A program made the position numbers and the translations under genes. Positions 32,707 through 40,988 of a stretch of DNA of 64,000 bases are shown one piece after another. The DNA is taken from assembly GCF_024622195.1 (NCBI RefSeq), contig NZ_JANKBI010000006.1:124001-188000 (forward strand), written 5' to 3'. The notes under the pieces are model-generated. The model was not told the origin of the DNA and made no database searches. It saw only the letters and a list, made by a program, of their open reading frames with translations. This DNA is from Murimonas intestini (GTDB lineage: Bacteria; Bacillota; Clostridia; Lachnospirales; Lachnospiraceae). Position 1 is the first letter of the stretch; each line of letters begins with the position of its first letter.

Positions 32707-34869
32707 CTATATATGAGTGATCTGCGTCTCATAAGGCTTTAGTATAAAGTTCTTTTTACCATTTTCCGTCTTTACAGCAGTATGTACTTCATCCTGGCTG
32801 TTATTGAGGACCACCAGCATTTTATCTGCCGGATAATACCCGCATTCAGCATCTGCATTATCGGTTATATAATTCTGCCCGGAATTTGTCCCCTTCGCAT
32901 ACAGCAGGATATTAAGAAGCATCCTTGTATTGGCGTTATCCGCCTTAAAGCCGGACAGATAGATCCCCTTCCCTTTTCCGAATTCATTCACTGTAAATAC
33001 AGGAAGGCCGTTCTTTTCTTCCAGGACTTTCGCCCTGCCGTCAGTGAGATACAGGTAGTCCTTTTGGGGCACTGAAGCTTTGGCTGGCATTAAAGTATTC
33101 TGCAGCCCCTTATCAATCTCATACTGCCACCTGCCGTGGCATACTTTCGCGCCTGTATCCATGTCTATTCCCAGCACCTGGGCCATTCTGAAATAATACT
33201 GGCTGCCCCCGGCTGCGGACGGCTCGCCCACTCCCAGGAATACTCCTCCCCTGTAGACCCACTGCTGGAGCTTTACAACCAGTTCCTCATCTTTCCATGC
33301 ATCACCGCCGCTCCAGGCAGTGCCTGCCCTTCCCGCGTTAATCACCACATCCGCCTGTTCAAGCGCCCCTGCCTTTACATCCTCAAAGCTGATGAAGCTG
33401 ACTTCCACAGGAAGTCCTGAGAGAGCTTCATTTATATGGATCAGGTCATGCATATATGTCTCGTGGAAATGTCCCGACAAAGTCCAGGAACGCAGTTTTC
33501 CCCAGCTGTGGAGGACCGCCACCCTGCATGGGATATTATACACATCCCCATGTTCATGCATCTCTTTTATCTTCCTGAATTCATCTGCCAGCTCCTCAAT
33601 ATAGTCACAGAAATCCGGATGATCTTCCACCAGATGCAGATAGCCTCCCAGCCCGATACGTTCTGCCGGCTGTCTTACCAGCGCCCTGCGTATGCTGATC
33701 CAGTACTTTTTGGCATCCAGTGTGGGATTCCCGCCCTCAGAGAATGTAGGGGTTCCTCCCAGGCCCACAGGAAACAGATACGGGTGGAGCCTCAGCTCAT
33801 GGACCGGGACATCAGCTCCTGCGCAGAGCCTTGCCTCATAACCGGAGAATACACATTTTATAAGGCCGTCAAACCCGAACTTGGGAAACAGGCTGCTGTA
33901 CGGTTCAACACCAATCCAGCTGTCATCATAGAACACATAAGCCTGCTTGCCATAGCTATGCACCAGGTCAACCAGTTTTTTTCCGAACTCTGCCACAAAT
34001 CTGTTCGTAAACTCCATATAATCCAGCTGGCGTTTTCCCGGGGGCATATGAGTCACATGGAATTTTCCCTGATTGATAAAGTCTTCAGCGCAGAGCCCAT
34101 AGCCATATTCTTTTTCAAAATCCTCCAATGCCCTGGGGCTTACTGTAAAGTCATAGGATCCCCAGTCCGAAAAGAGGCTGCGGTTCTTCTCACTGTCCCC
34201 CCATATCCAGACAAAGTTATAAAACATGGAAGTGAAACGCACTACCGTGGTATCAGGGTGCTCCCTGCACCAGTTGTCCATCCATGTATACAGATACTCC
34301 CGGGCTTCCTCCGATCTGGGGTCTACCGGCATCAGATGTTCCTTCTCCCAGTGGTTAGTCACATGGTTATACATGGAGATTTCTTCCCAGATCCGGTAAG
34401 CGAGAAAGCTGACTGTATATGTATGGAAAGGAACAGCTTCCTGGATCACTACATTTCCCGCTTCTTTTTCCAGTATCCAGCGTCCGCCCGGCAGCTTCTC
34501 TTTAGTAGTCCTGTCGTAGACTTCCCAGAAGCGCAGAGCCTCTTCACTCGTATTTAATCTGAATTGTTCTTTAAAATAGTTATCCAGCAGGTGGATACTC
34601 AGGATCTCGTCAACAGCCACCTCAGGCTGAGTCACCAGAAAAGTCTGCTGCAGCTTATCCTGGTGTTTTGCTGCCCATTTATTATGGTCCCTGATAATGC
34701 AGACAGTGGAATAAATGCCGTAGCCGGCTTTTGTAATGTCATCTGACAAAACCGTTCCGTCACTGTCACGGATCACGTCAGCCCCCCACTTTTTTGCCAT
34801 CCTTAATGTCAAATCTTCATAACCGGCTTCTCCCGGAAGAGTAAAGCTTCCTTTAGCCATCCCCGTCAT
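32707..34869 (-). CDS. GH112 galactosyl phosphorylase (galactosyl-rhamnose or lacto-N-biose type)
   Basis: A 720-residue cytoplasmic enzyme of the GH112 phosphorylase family. It begins with the family N-terminus GSFTLPGEAGYEDLTLRMAK and contains VVRFTSMFYNFVWIWGD and PVGLGGTPTFSEGGNPT. GH112 enzymes split Gal-beta-1,3-HexNAc or Gal-beta-1,4-L-rhamnose using phosphate. Its neighbour is a GH105 unsaturated rhamnogalacturonyl hydrolase and the importer is YtcQ/YteP/YtcP-like, so D-galactosyl-beta-1,4-L-rhamnose phosphorylase is the better guess. GGAGGAGAGCAGT precedes the ATG. It has no signal peptide. It is the last gene of the operon. Family call is strong, substrate moderate. Confidence 0.85.
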   Translation of the reverse strand: MTGMAKGSFTLPGEAGYEDLTLRMAKKWGADVIRDSDGTVLSDDITKAGYGIYSTVCIIRDHNKWAAKHQDKLQQTFLVTQPEVAVDEILSIHLLDNYFKEQFRLNTSEEALRFWEVYDRTTKEKLPGGRWILEKEAGNVVIQEAVPFHTYTVSFLAYRIWEEISMYNHVTNHWEKEHLMPVDPRSEEAREYLYTWMDNWCREHPDTTVVRFTSMFYNFVWIWGDSEKNRSLFSDWGSYDFTVSPRALEDFEKEYGYGLCAEDFINQGKFHVTHMPPGKRQLDYMEFTNRFVAEFGKKLVDLVHSYGKQAYVFYDDSWIGVEPYSSLFPKFGFDGLIKCVFSGYEARLCAGADVPVHELRLHPYLFPVGLGGTPTFSEGGNPTLDAKKYWISIRRALVRQPAERIGLGGYLHLVEDHPDFCDYIEELADEFRKIKEMHEHGDVYNIPCRVAVLHSWGKLRSWTLSGHFHETYMHDLIHINEALSGLPVEVSFISFEDVKAGALEQADVVINAGRAGTAWSGGDAWKDEELVVKLQQWVYRGGVFLGVGEPSAAGGSQYYFRMAQVLGIDMDTGAKVCHGRWQYEIDKGLQNTLMPAKASVPQKDYLYLTDGRAKVLEEKNGLPVFTVNEFGKGKGIYLSGFKADNANTRMLLNILLYAKGTNSGQNYITDNADAECGYYPADKMLVVLNNSQDEVHTAVKTENGKKNFILKPYETQITHI

Positions 34870-34897
34870 ACTGCTCTCCTCCTGTTATTGGTTACTG

Positions 34898-35947
34898 TTA
34901 CAGCGCCCCGTCGTTCCTGGAATTTCCACAGTCCAGCACGCCTGCCAGGAATGTGAGCGCAAGACCCTGTCCCCAGCCCTGTATCCAGTCTTTTGAAATA
35001 TTCCTGTATCCTTCTTTGTCCTTCATAACTGCCGTCCCCCCTGATACATCCAGAACGCGGCCGTCAGGACTTATGCGGCCTGTTATCCCTTTTACCGCAC
35101 GGCTGATATATTTAATATGCAGAGGATTCCCCTTTTGGAGCATAGCTGCAGCTATCCCGCAGGATGCAGATACCTCTTCATATGATTCCTCATCATCCAG
35201 GATAGTGCGCCACAGCCCGTTCTCTGTCTGGAGGAGCTTCAGGGCCGCCAGCTGTTCTTCCAGAGAGCCTACTATATCCATATATTTGGGATACAGGTAG
35301 CATTCCGGCAGTATGCTGCCCACCCGGGACATAGTATAGGACGCCCAGGCGTTTGCCCTTCCCCAGTAAAAGCCGGACATATGGTCTTTTGTGATATTAT
35401 TGTAGCCGTGGTACCAAAGCCCTGTCTCCTGGTCCTGAAGGTATTTGATATGCCAGTAATACTGATTCAATGCATCGTTGATCAGCTCTTCATCCTTAAG
35501 CTTAACACCCACCCTCAGCAGGAAGTATGCAGCCATAAACAGTGTGTCAGCCCAGGCCTGCTCCGGAAAATCATTTTTTGACGACACTGTGTGCTGCAGC
35601 ACAGAATCGCCAAACCGCAGGGCGTGGTTTCTGATATAATCCACCTTGCTCATCACCACTTCCCAGTATTTCTCATCCTGGGTGGCCTCATACAAAGTAA
35701 TCAGGCAGTGCCCCATGGCACATGTGTTCACTGTCCAGACAGGAAGGCCCAGTTCCATATATTCATCAATCCTGTCTTTCATCAGGTTCAGATATTTTTC
35801 GCTGCCTGTCACTTCAAAGGCCCTGCTGATCCCATAATATGCCACGCCGCAGGGCCAGTCCCACGTCATATCCATGCGCATGGTCCGCACTGCGATCTTT
35901 TCTATCAGGTCTTCTATCTCTTTTTTATCAAATTCAAGTCCCGCCAT
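34898..35947 (-). CDS. GH105 unsaturated rhamnogalacturonyl hydrolase
   Basis: A 349-residue (alpha/alpha)6-barrel enzyme like YteR/YesR. Family patterns are WDWPCGVAYYGISRA at the start, QAWADTLFMAAYFLLRVG containing the probable catalytic Asp, GFYWGRANAWASYTMSRV and the C-terminal GWGQGLALTFLAGVL. It removes the unsaturated galacturonyl residue left by lyases from rhamnogalacturonan fragments. There is no signal peptide, so it acts on imported oligosaccharides. It lies between the binding-protein gene and the GH112 gene. AGGTGCAATT precedes the ATG. Confidence 0.9.
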   Translation of the reverse strand: MAGLEFDKKEIEDLIEKIAVRTMRMDMTWDWPCGVAYYGISRAFEVTGSEKYLNLMKDRIDEYMELGLPVWTVNTCAMGHCLITLYEATQDEKYWEVVMSKVDYIRNHALRFGDSVLQHTVSSKNDFPEQAWADTLFMAAYFLLRVGVKLKDEELINDALNQYYWHIKYLQDQETGLWYHGYNNITKDHMSGFYWGRANAWASYTMSRVGSILPECYLYPKYMDIVGSLEEQLAALKLLQTENGLWRTILDDEESYEEVSASCGIAAAMLQKGNPLHIKYISRAVKGITGRISPDGRVLDVSGGTAVMKDKEGYRNISKDWIQGWGQGLALTFLAGVLDCGNSRNDGAL

Positions 35948-35969
35948 AATTGCACCTCATTTATTCAGG

Positions 35970-36001
35970 AAAAGGCCGCTGCGGATATGCAGCAGCCTTT
36001 T
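35970..36001 (-). terminator. Hairpin between the binding-protein and GH105 genes
   Basis: AAAAGGCCGCTGC (35970-35982) and GCAGCAGCCTTTT (35989-36001) pair at 12 of 13 positions around a 6-base loop. It lies 17 bases after the binding-protein stop and has a short T-run (CCTTTTCC). It is a likely attenuator or 3'-end stabiliser. Confidence 0.55.
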
Positions 36002-36017
36002 CCCAGTCCTTTATTTT

Positions 36018-37631
36018 TTATTCTGCGATATAGCTTCCCTCATCGAGCAGAGCCTGTTTTTCATCCAGGATCGCCTGATAACCGCCGTCTAAATATTCCT
36101 GGCAGTAATCTGCATACTTCTGATCGAATTCGTCTGTGGAACATGTAACAAGATCTACATAGAACTCCTGCCACATTGCATTCAGATCAGATGCATATTC
36201 GGTTGAAGACTCAACTGTCTTTGTAAAGATCGGTGTCACAACGCCGTATTCTCTGTTAGCCTGGTCGTAATCATAAGACTGCTGGATCAGGTCTTCATAT
36301 CCGGCCGGAGCGAGTGTGCGCAGATTAGCCTGATAGTTCTTTTCCTCGTCCCCGTATGTTGCAACTTCAGCTACGAGACACCAGTAATCCTTGTTGTTGT
36401 TCTGAGATAATTTGGACTCTCCTGCAAAATCAGCCACTGGTACTGCGATGCCGCTTTCATCCAGTGTATAATTCTCACCTTCCACACCATTCTGGAGGCA
36501 GAAAAGATTCTCAGGCTGTGCCATCCAGTTCAGGAACATCCACACTGCTGCTCTCTCTTCATCAGTAGTTGTGTTATTGATTCCCATTATCATGCCGTAA
36601 GGCGGATATTCATAATAGTAGCTCTTGCCTGTGGGGCTCTTGGCTGCCGGATTCATAACTGACACCTTGGCATCAGGATCATTTGCCAGCAGTGACGTGA
36701 TGACATCTGTGGAATTATTGATATAGAATGAGAAAACTCCTGATTTTCCAGATACAAAATCTGCTTTGGCATCCGGCTCTTCTACATTCAGATAAAATTC
36801 AGGATCAATAAGTCCCTCATTGTACTCTTTATTCCATGCACGCAGGAAATCTTCTGTCGGCTTCCAGGTGAGAGGCGCCACATTCAGGTCCAGATAAAGA
36901 GCATATTCTTCATCAGTGATGCCCTCATCAAAGAACGGATATTCATAAGTAAAGCTCTTCTGGATAAGCTGCTCGCTCCACTGGCCAAGGCCCGCATCCT
37001 TCCATGCAGCCAGTACGTTATTGAGTTCCTCCCTGTTTGTGGGCATTTCCATGTTTACGGCATCCAGCCAGTCCTGGCGGATAAGGGTAACCCAATTATA
37101 ATAGATCGCATCGCGCTCTGCGAAGAAGAATACATTCTCTCCATCCATCTGACCGTATTTCTGGATGGTATCACCCATGCTGGCAAAATAATCAGGTGCA
37201 TAATATGCTATCTCATCCAGATCCAGCGCCTGCATAGCTCCCTGGCTGTAGTAGTTCACTGCCTGGGGCATATCATAGTGGAAGATAATATCAGGAGCGT
37301 TTCCCGCCGCAATCAGCTGCATATAGTCCTGTACCTCTGTAGTACGCCCGATGGCCACATATTCTACTTTTACGTTATATTTATCTCCGAATTCCTGCTG
37401 AATCCACTTCGTATAGTAGTTATCCGTAACGTTCCATCCCTCAAAGGCCCTGTCATAAACAGGTATCTGGATCGTTACAGTCTCCGGGAACCCCTCTGAA
37501 TAATCGGTATATGAACCGCCTGCATCTGCTGCTTCTGCCTTTACCGGAGCTCCAAGGCCTGATAACGCTGTTAAGGCCATTGCCGCTGTAAGCACTACTG
37601 ATGTCCCCTTTTTCATTCTTCCTTTTCTCAT
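36018..37631 (-). CDS. Large sugar-binding protein of ABC importer (YtcQ/LplA-like)
   Basis: A 537-residue binding protein of the large class that serves YteP/YtcP-type permeases. It has a signal peptide ending near PVKAEAA with no lipobox Cys, then TVTIQIPVYDRAFEGW, the AAGNAPDIIFHYDMP pocket region and a long C-terminal domain. The start is placed at ATG 37631 (MRKGRMKKG), 11 bases after AAAGGA; a GTG 9 bases earlier is too close to that site. It comes after the two permease genes and before GH105, so the imported ligand is probably a rhamnogalacturonan oligosaccharide. Confidence 0.88.
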   Translation of the reverse strand: MRKGRMKKGTSVVLTAAMALTALSGLGAPVKAEAADAGGSYTDYSEGFPETVTIQIPVYDRAFEGWNVTDNYYTKWIQQEFGDKYNVKVEYVAIGRTTEVQDYMQLIAAGNAPDIIFHYDMPQAVNYYSQGAMQALDLDEIAYYAPDYFASMGDTIQKYGQMDGENVFFFAERDAIYYNWVTLIRQDWLDAVNMEMPTNREELNNVLAAWKDAGLGQWSEQLIQKSFTYEYPFFDEGITDEEYALYLDLNVAPLTWKPTEDFLRAWNKEYNEGLIDPEFYLNVEEPDAKADFVSGKSGVFSFYINNSTDVITSLLANDPDAKVSVMNPAAKSPTGKSYYYEYPPYGMIMGINNTTTDEERAAVWMFLNWMAQPENLFCLQNGVEGENYTLDESGIAVPVADFAGESKLSQNNNKDYWCLVAEVATYGDEEKNYQANLRTLAPAGYEDLIQQSYDYDQANREYGVVTPIFTKTVESSTEYASDLNAMWQEFYVDLVTCSTDEFDQKYADYCQEYLDGGYQAILDEKQALLDEGSYIAE

Positions 37632-37658
37632 AAAACTCACATTCCTTTCATTTTATTC

Positions 37659-37681
37659 GGGCAGCTCCCATGGGAGCGCCC
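37659..37681 (-). other. GC-rich hairpin ahead of the binding-protein gene
   Basis: GGGCAGCTCCC, AT, GGGAGCGCCC folds into a tight 10-bp hairpin with one bulged A, in the 124-base gap between the second permease and the binding protein, 28 bases upstream of the latter's start. No T-run follows. It probably marks an RNA cleavage or 5'-stabilising site that raises binding-protein yield. Confidence 0.45.
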
Positions 37682-37755
37682 AGGATTTTATGTAACTCTG
37701 GTTTTCACCAACCATTCTTGTTTAAGTGCAGCCCCAAAAAAACAGTTCAAATATC

Positions 37756-38676
37756 CTATTCTTTTACTGCCCCGATCATAGCTCCCTGTACAAAGTATTT
37801 CTGCACAAACGGATAGACACAGATGATCGGCAGGGTTGCAAAGATAACGCATGCTGCTTTTAATACTTCCGGATTTGTCATAACTCCCACTACGCCGCCC
37901 TCAGCCTGGAAGGACTCCTGTGCGGATACTACCAGGTAATAGAGCTTTAACTGGAGAGGCCGCAGGTCCGTCCGCTGCTTGATATAATAAAGCGCGTCCT
38001 GATATGCGTTCCAGCGTCCCACAGCATAGAACAGGGCTATTGTTGCAATGATAGGCTTGGAAAGCGGTACAACGATCCTGGCCAGTATCTTGAAATGCCC
38101 CGCCCCGTCAATCAGCGCTGACTCTACAAGGCTGTCCGGTATGCTGGCTGAAAAGTTATTTTTCATGATCAGCAGATTATACGGTGCAAAGCAGAGCGGA
38201 AGGATCAGGCACCACCATGTATCCAGCATATGAAGGTTGCTCATAAGCAGATAATCCGGGATCGTTCCTGCTGTAAAGTACATGGTAAGCATGATCAGGA
38301 AGGTCATTACTTTTCTGCCCTTCAGTTCTTTTCTGCTCAGGGCATAGGCCGCACAGATAGTGAGGAACATGCCAATTACTGTAAATGCCGCTGTCACAAC
38401 TATAGTTACAAACATAGACCTCAGGACAGAGCTGTCAGCAAACACTTTCTGATATGCACTCAGGCTGAATCCTTTTGGGAAGAGCACCACTTTATTGGCA
38501 ATTACATATGACTCCTCACTTATGGATTTTGCCAGCACATGCAGAAACGGAAAGAGGCACATCAGTGATATTACTGTCAGTATTATATAGAAGATTATGT
38601 CTACAGCCAGGTCTTTTCTTTTAGCCGGGGTCCACTCTTTTTTCCTTTTTACTGCTATTGTATTTGTTTTACTCAT
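37756..38676 (-). CDS. ABC transporter permease, YtcP/LplC-like
   Basis: A 306-residue permease with six membrane segments, the EAA loop VESALIDGAGHFKILARIVVP (as VESALIDGAGHF and ARIVVPLSKP) and the typical C-terminus QKYFVQGAMIGAVKE. It forms the channel with the YteP-like protein encoded 11 bases upstream. This class imports oligosaccharides such as rhamnogalacturonan disaccharides in Bacillus. The energising ATPase is not encoded here. Confidence 0.92.
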   Translation of the reverse strand: MSKTNTIAVKRKKEWTPAKRKDLAVDIIFYIILTVISLMCLFPFLHVLAKSISEESYVIANKVVLFPKGFSLSAYQKVFADSSVLRSMFVTIVVTAAFTVIGMFLTICAAYALSRKELKGRKVMTFLIMLTMYFTAGTIPDYLLMSNLHMLDTWWCLILPLCFAPYNLLIMKNNFSASIPDSLVESALIDGAGHFKILARIVVPLSKPIIATIALFYAVGRWNAYQDALYYIKQRTDLRPLQLKLYYLVVSAQESFQAEGGVVGVMTNPEVLKAACVIFATLPIICVYPFVQKYFVQGAMIGAVKE

Positions 38677-38687
38677 GACTCCGCCTC

Positions 38688-39647
38688 CTATATTAAGCCT
38701 TCTTCACCAAGCCGTTTCGAAATGAAATCTGCCCCTAATACTAAGACAAGGCCGATCACAGATTGAAACAGTCCCAGTGCAGTCGCTTCACTGAACTTCA
38801 GTCCTTCCATGCCCCAGCGGTATACAAGGACAGGTATTGTAGTCGTGAACTCTGTGGCTTTCATGTTGGACAGTGCATAAATCCTCTCAAATGAACCCTG
38901 CATCACTTTGCCCAGATTCATGATCAGCAGAATCACTATGGTGCTTCTGATACACGGCAGCGTCACGTGCAGGCACTGTTTCCAGCGGCCGGCTCCGTCT
39001 ACTCTGGCTGCCTCATACAGCTCAGGATTTACTCCTGTTATAGCCGCCAGATAAACAATTGTTCCCCATCCCATTGACTGCCACACACCGATCAATATGT
39101 ACGATACGAGCCACCATGCATCATCCTGAAGGAATGGTACAGGGCTTGCCCCCATATTCTGTATAAGTATGTTTACCACGCCTCCGCTCATGCTGAAGAG
39201 CTGGTAAGCCAGCGCGCCTATAATGACCCAGGAAAGGAAATGGGGCAGATACAGAAGCGTCTGGGATACTTTCTTAAACCATTTGCAGCGTACCTCATTT
39301 AAAACCAATGCCAGGATCACCGGCATAGGGAAGCTGAACAGAAGATCCAGGATATTCAGCAAAAGCGTGTTTCTGACTGATTTTGCAAAATCCCTGTGGG
39401 TAAATATCTTCCTGAAAATTTCAAGTCCCACCCATTCACTGCCTGAGAATCCTTTTGCAACCTTATAATTTTTAAAGGCAATGGTCAGGCCAGAATAAGA
39501 GGCATACTTAAATATGAATATAAACAGCAGGGGCAGCACCATAAGTGCATACAGCTGCCAGTTCTTTTTCATATAAAGCGCCAGGTTCTGTTTTGGGCGG
39601 CCGGCGGATGCCGGCTTTGCTGTTCTCGCAGCACTGTTTCGTTTCAT
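38688..39647 (-). CDS. ABC transporter permease, YteP/LplB-like
   Basis: A 319-residue permease with six membrane segments, YASYSGLTIAFKNYKVAKGF near the start and the EAA loop YEAARVDGAGRWKQCLHVTLP (as YEAARVDGAGRW and LHVTLPCIRS). The start is taken at ATG 39647 (MKRNSAARTA), because an earlier in-frame ATG at 39722 falls inside the -35 of a near-consensus promoter and so cannot be translated from that transcript. It is the first gene of the rhamnogalacturonan operon. Confidence 0.9.
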   Translation of the reverse strand: MKRNSAARTAKPASAGRPKQNLALYMKKNWQLYALMVLPLLFIFIFKYASYSGLTIAFKNYKVAKGFSGSEWVGLEIFRKIFTHRDFAKSVRNTLLLNILDLLFSFPMPVILALVLNEVRCKWFKKVSQTLLYLPHFLSWVIIGALAYQLFSMSGGVVNILIQNMGASPVPFLQDDAWWLVSYILIGVWQSMGWGTIVYLAAITGVNPELYEAARVDGAGRWKQCLHVTLPCIRSTIVILLIMNLGKVMQGSFERIYALSNMKATEFTTTIPVLVYRWGMEGLKFSEATALGLFQSVIGLVLVLGADFISKRLGEEGLI

Positions 39648-39693
39648 ATCCTCAACCTCACTCCTTTTGACTGCTCCGTTAATTGTTAAATCA

Positions 39694-39722
39694 ATTATAC
39701 AAAATGCCCAATGCTTCTTCAA
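39694..39722 (-). promoter_or_regulatory. Promoter of the rhamnogalacturonan importer operon
   Basis: TTGAAG (39717-39722), a 17-base spacer and a perfect TATAAT (39694-39699) on the minus strand. The transcript would start about 40 bases before ATG 39647. Confidence 0.8.
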
Positions 39723-39919
39723 CTTCCATACTTATAAAAACTTAGCGATTTTGTCCATTTATTCTTATGCACATACGGTGTTTTGTATGGTTTATATAGA
39801 TTTACCCCGCTTTTTTTGTGCTATTTGTCTTTGTTTTGTTTTATCTTTTTAAATCAGCTCCACCGTTTCATCTATATTTGCTTTTTGAATTTTTTTATCT
39901 TTTTGCCCTGTATTCAGGT

Positions 39920-39948
39920 TTGCATTTGTCTAAATTGTATATTATAAT
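39920..39948 (+). promoter_or_regulatory. Promoter of the araC gene at 39995
   Basis: TTGCAT (39920-39925), a 17-base spacer and a perfect TATAAT (39943-39948), about 40 bases before the gene start. Confidence 0.78.
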
Positions 39949-39994
39949 TCAAAGTGTAATGATTGCGGTATCCATATTTCGTCAAAATGAGGAG

Positions 39995-40951
39995 ATGAAT
40001 AATTTGTCCAGGCCAAAACATTCCCCTGTAGAATACAGGAACTATGCGCTTCCCCCCTATTTTCCTATCGTTCTTCTGACCGGAGATGTCTGGAGAATAT
40101 CAGATGTCCCTTCAGGGACTCTGCACTTCCACAACTGTCTGGAGATCGGCTTATGTGAATCTGACAGCGGGATGATGGAGTTTGCAGACAGCAGCCGCGC
40201 CTTCCATGCCGGGGACGTGACCATCGTGGCAAGCGATGTCCCCCACACTACTTATTCCGCGCCAGGCACGGCAAGCAAGTGGTCTTACATATTTGTAAAT
40301 GTAGAAGATTTATTCCAGCCATATTTTCCCATGGACATCATCTCAAACAGGGATATGTTCCATAAGCTTCTGAGGAATTACTGCGCCGTGCTTCCAAAGG
40401 ACAGCTACCCTCAGGTTCACACGCTGGTGTCGGGGATCATTGCTGAACTGCAAAAAAAAGAGCTGAACTTCCAGTTCAGCGTGCGCGGCCTGATGTTATC
40501 CCTGATGATGAGGCTCATAAATATTTATTCTGCCGCCGGACAGGCCGCAGACAGCAATATACAGCTTCATGAAAACTCACTGGCAATTGCTCCGGCCCTC
40601 TATTATATCCGGAAAAATTATATGATGGATTTCCCCATGGAGGACCTTGCCTCCCTGTGCAGTATGAGCCCCACCCACTTCAGGCGCACCTTCAGCTCTG
40701 TTATGGGCTTCGGAGCGCTTGAGTATCTCATCCGCATACGCATCACCCACGCGGCCATCCTTCTGAGGACTACTGAGGTGCCGGTGCTGGATATCTCAGA
40801 AGAGATAGGCTTTCATTCAGTTTCCAGCTTTAACAGGCATTTCATGGAGATCATAGGGATGACGCCTATGAAATACAGGAAACAGATGTCCTGTGTCCGT
40901 GACAAATCCATTTTAAAATGTACCGGGTGGCTGGCGCCCCCTAAAGATTAA
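39995..40951 (+). CDS. AraC-family regulator of the adjacent importer operon
   Basis: A 318-residue regulator with a cupin effector domain (LHFHNCLEIGLCESDSG, FHAGDVTIVASDVPHTTYS) and a C-terminal helix-turn-helix pair (FPMEDLASLCSMSPTHF and VLDISEEIGFHSVSSFNRHF). The start is ATG 39995 immediately after GAGGAG, or TTG 40004 with ideal 9-base spacing from the same site; both are downstream of the promoter. It is divergent from the rhamnogalacturonan operon and convergent with the GH88 operon. The former is the likely target and a sugar the likely effector. Confidence 0.9.
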   Translation: MNNLSRPKHSPVEYRNYALPPYFPIVLLTGDVWRISDVPSGTLHFHNCLEIGLCESDSGMMEFADSSRAFHAGDVTIVASDVPHTTYSAPGTASKWSYIFVNVEDLFQPYFPMDIISNRDMFHKLLRNYCAVLPKDSYPQVHTLVSGIIAELQKKELNFQFSVRGLMLSLMMRLINIYSAAGQAADSNIQLHENSLAIAPALYYIRKNYMMDFPMEDLASLCSMSPTHFRRTFSSVMGFGALEYLIRIRITHAAILLRTTEVPVLDISEEIGFHSVSSFNRHFMEIIGMTPMKYRKQMSCVRDKSILKCTGWLAPPKD

Positions 40952-40974
40952 AAAAGGGGGGCTTCACACCCCCC
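40951..40974 (-). terminator. Intrinsic terminator of the uronic-acid polysaccharide operon
   Basis: On the minus strand GGGGGG, a 7-base loop, CCCCCC and then TTTTTTAATC form a textbook terminator 15 bases after the GH88 stop. Its T-run overlaps the stop codon of the convergent araC gene, so this single hairpin serves as the boundary for both. Confidence 0.88.
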
Positions 40975-40988
40975 GCGGGCCTGCCGGA

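Larger units (their letters stand above)
39648..39994. other. 347-bp divergent spacer, no gene
   Basis: This A/T-rich spacer separates the importer operon (minus) from its araC gene (plus). It carries one strong promoter for each side (listed separately) and about 200 bases between them with no recognisable RNA element. Any AraC operators should lie here. The hydrophobic peptide that can be read from 39818 is an accident of the T-rich DNA. Confidence 0.75.

Noticed and set aside
33436..34557. A 373-residue open frame on the plus strand opposite the GH112 gene
   Set aside because: It lies wholly inside a strongly supported GH112 gene, has no ribosome site or family motif, and its composition is that of an antisense frame.
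39818..39994. A hydrophobic N-terminal extension of the AraC protein that could look like a membrane helix
   Set aside because: The stretch contains the TTGCAT/TATAAT promoter and T-rich spacer DNA, and a ribosome site lies directly before the later start.
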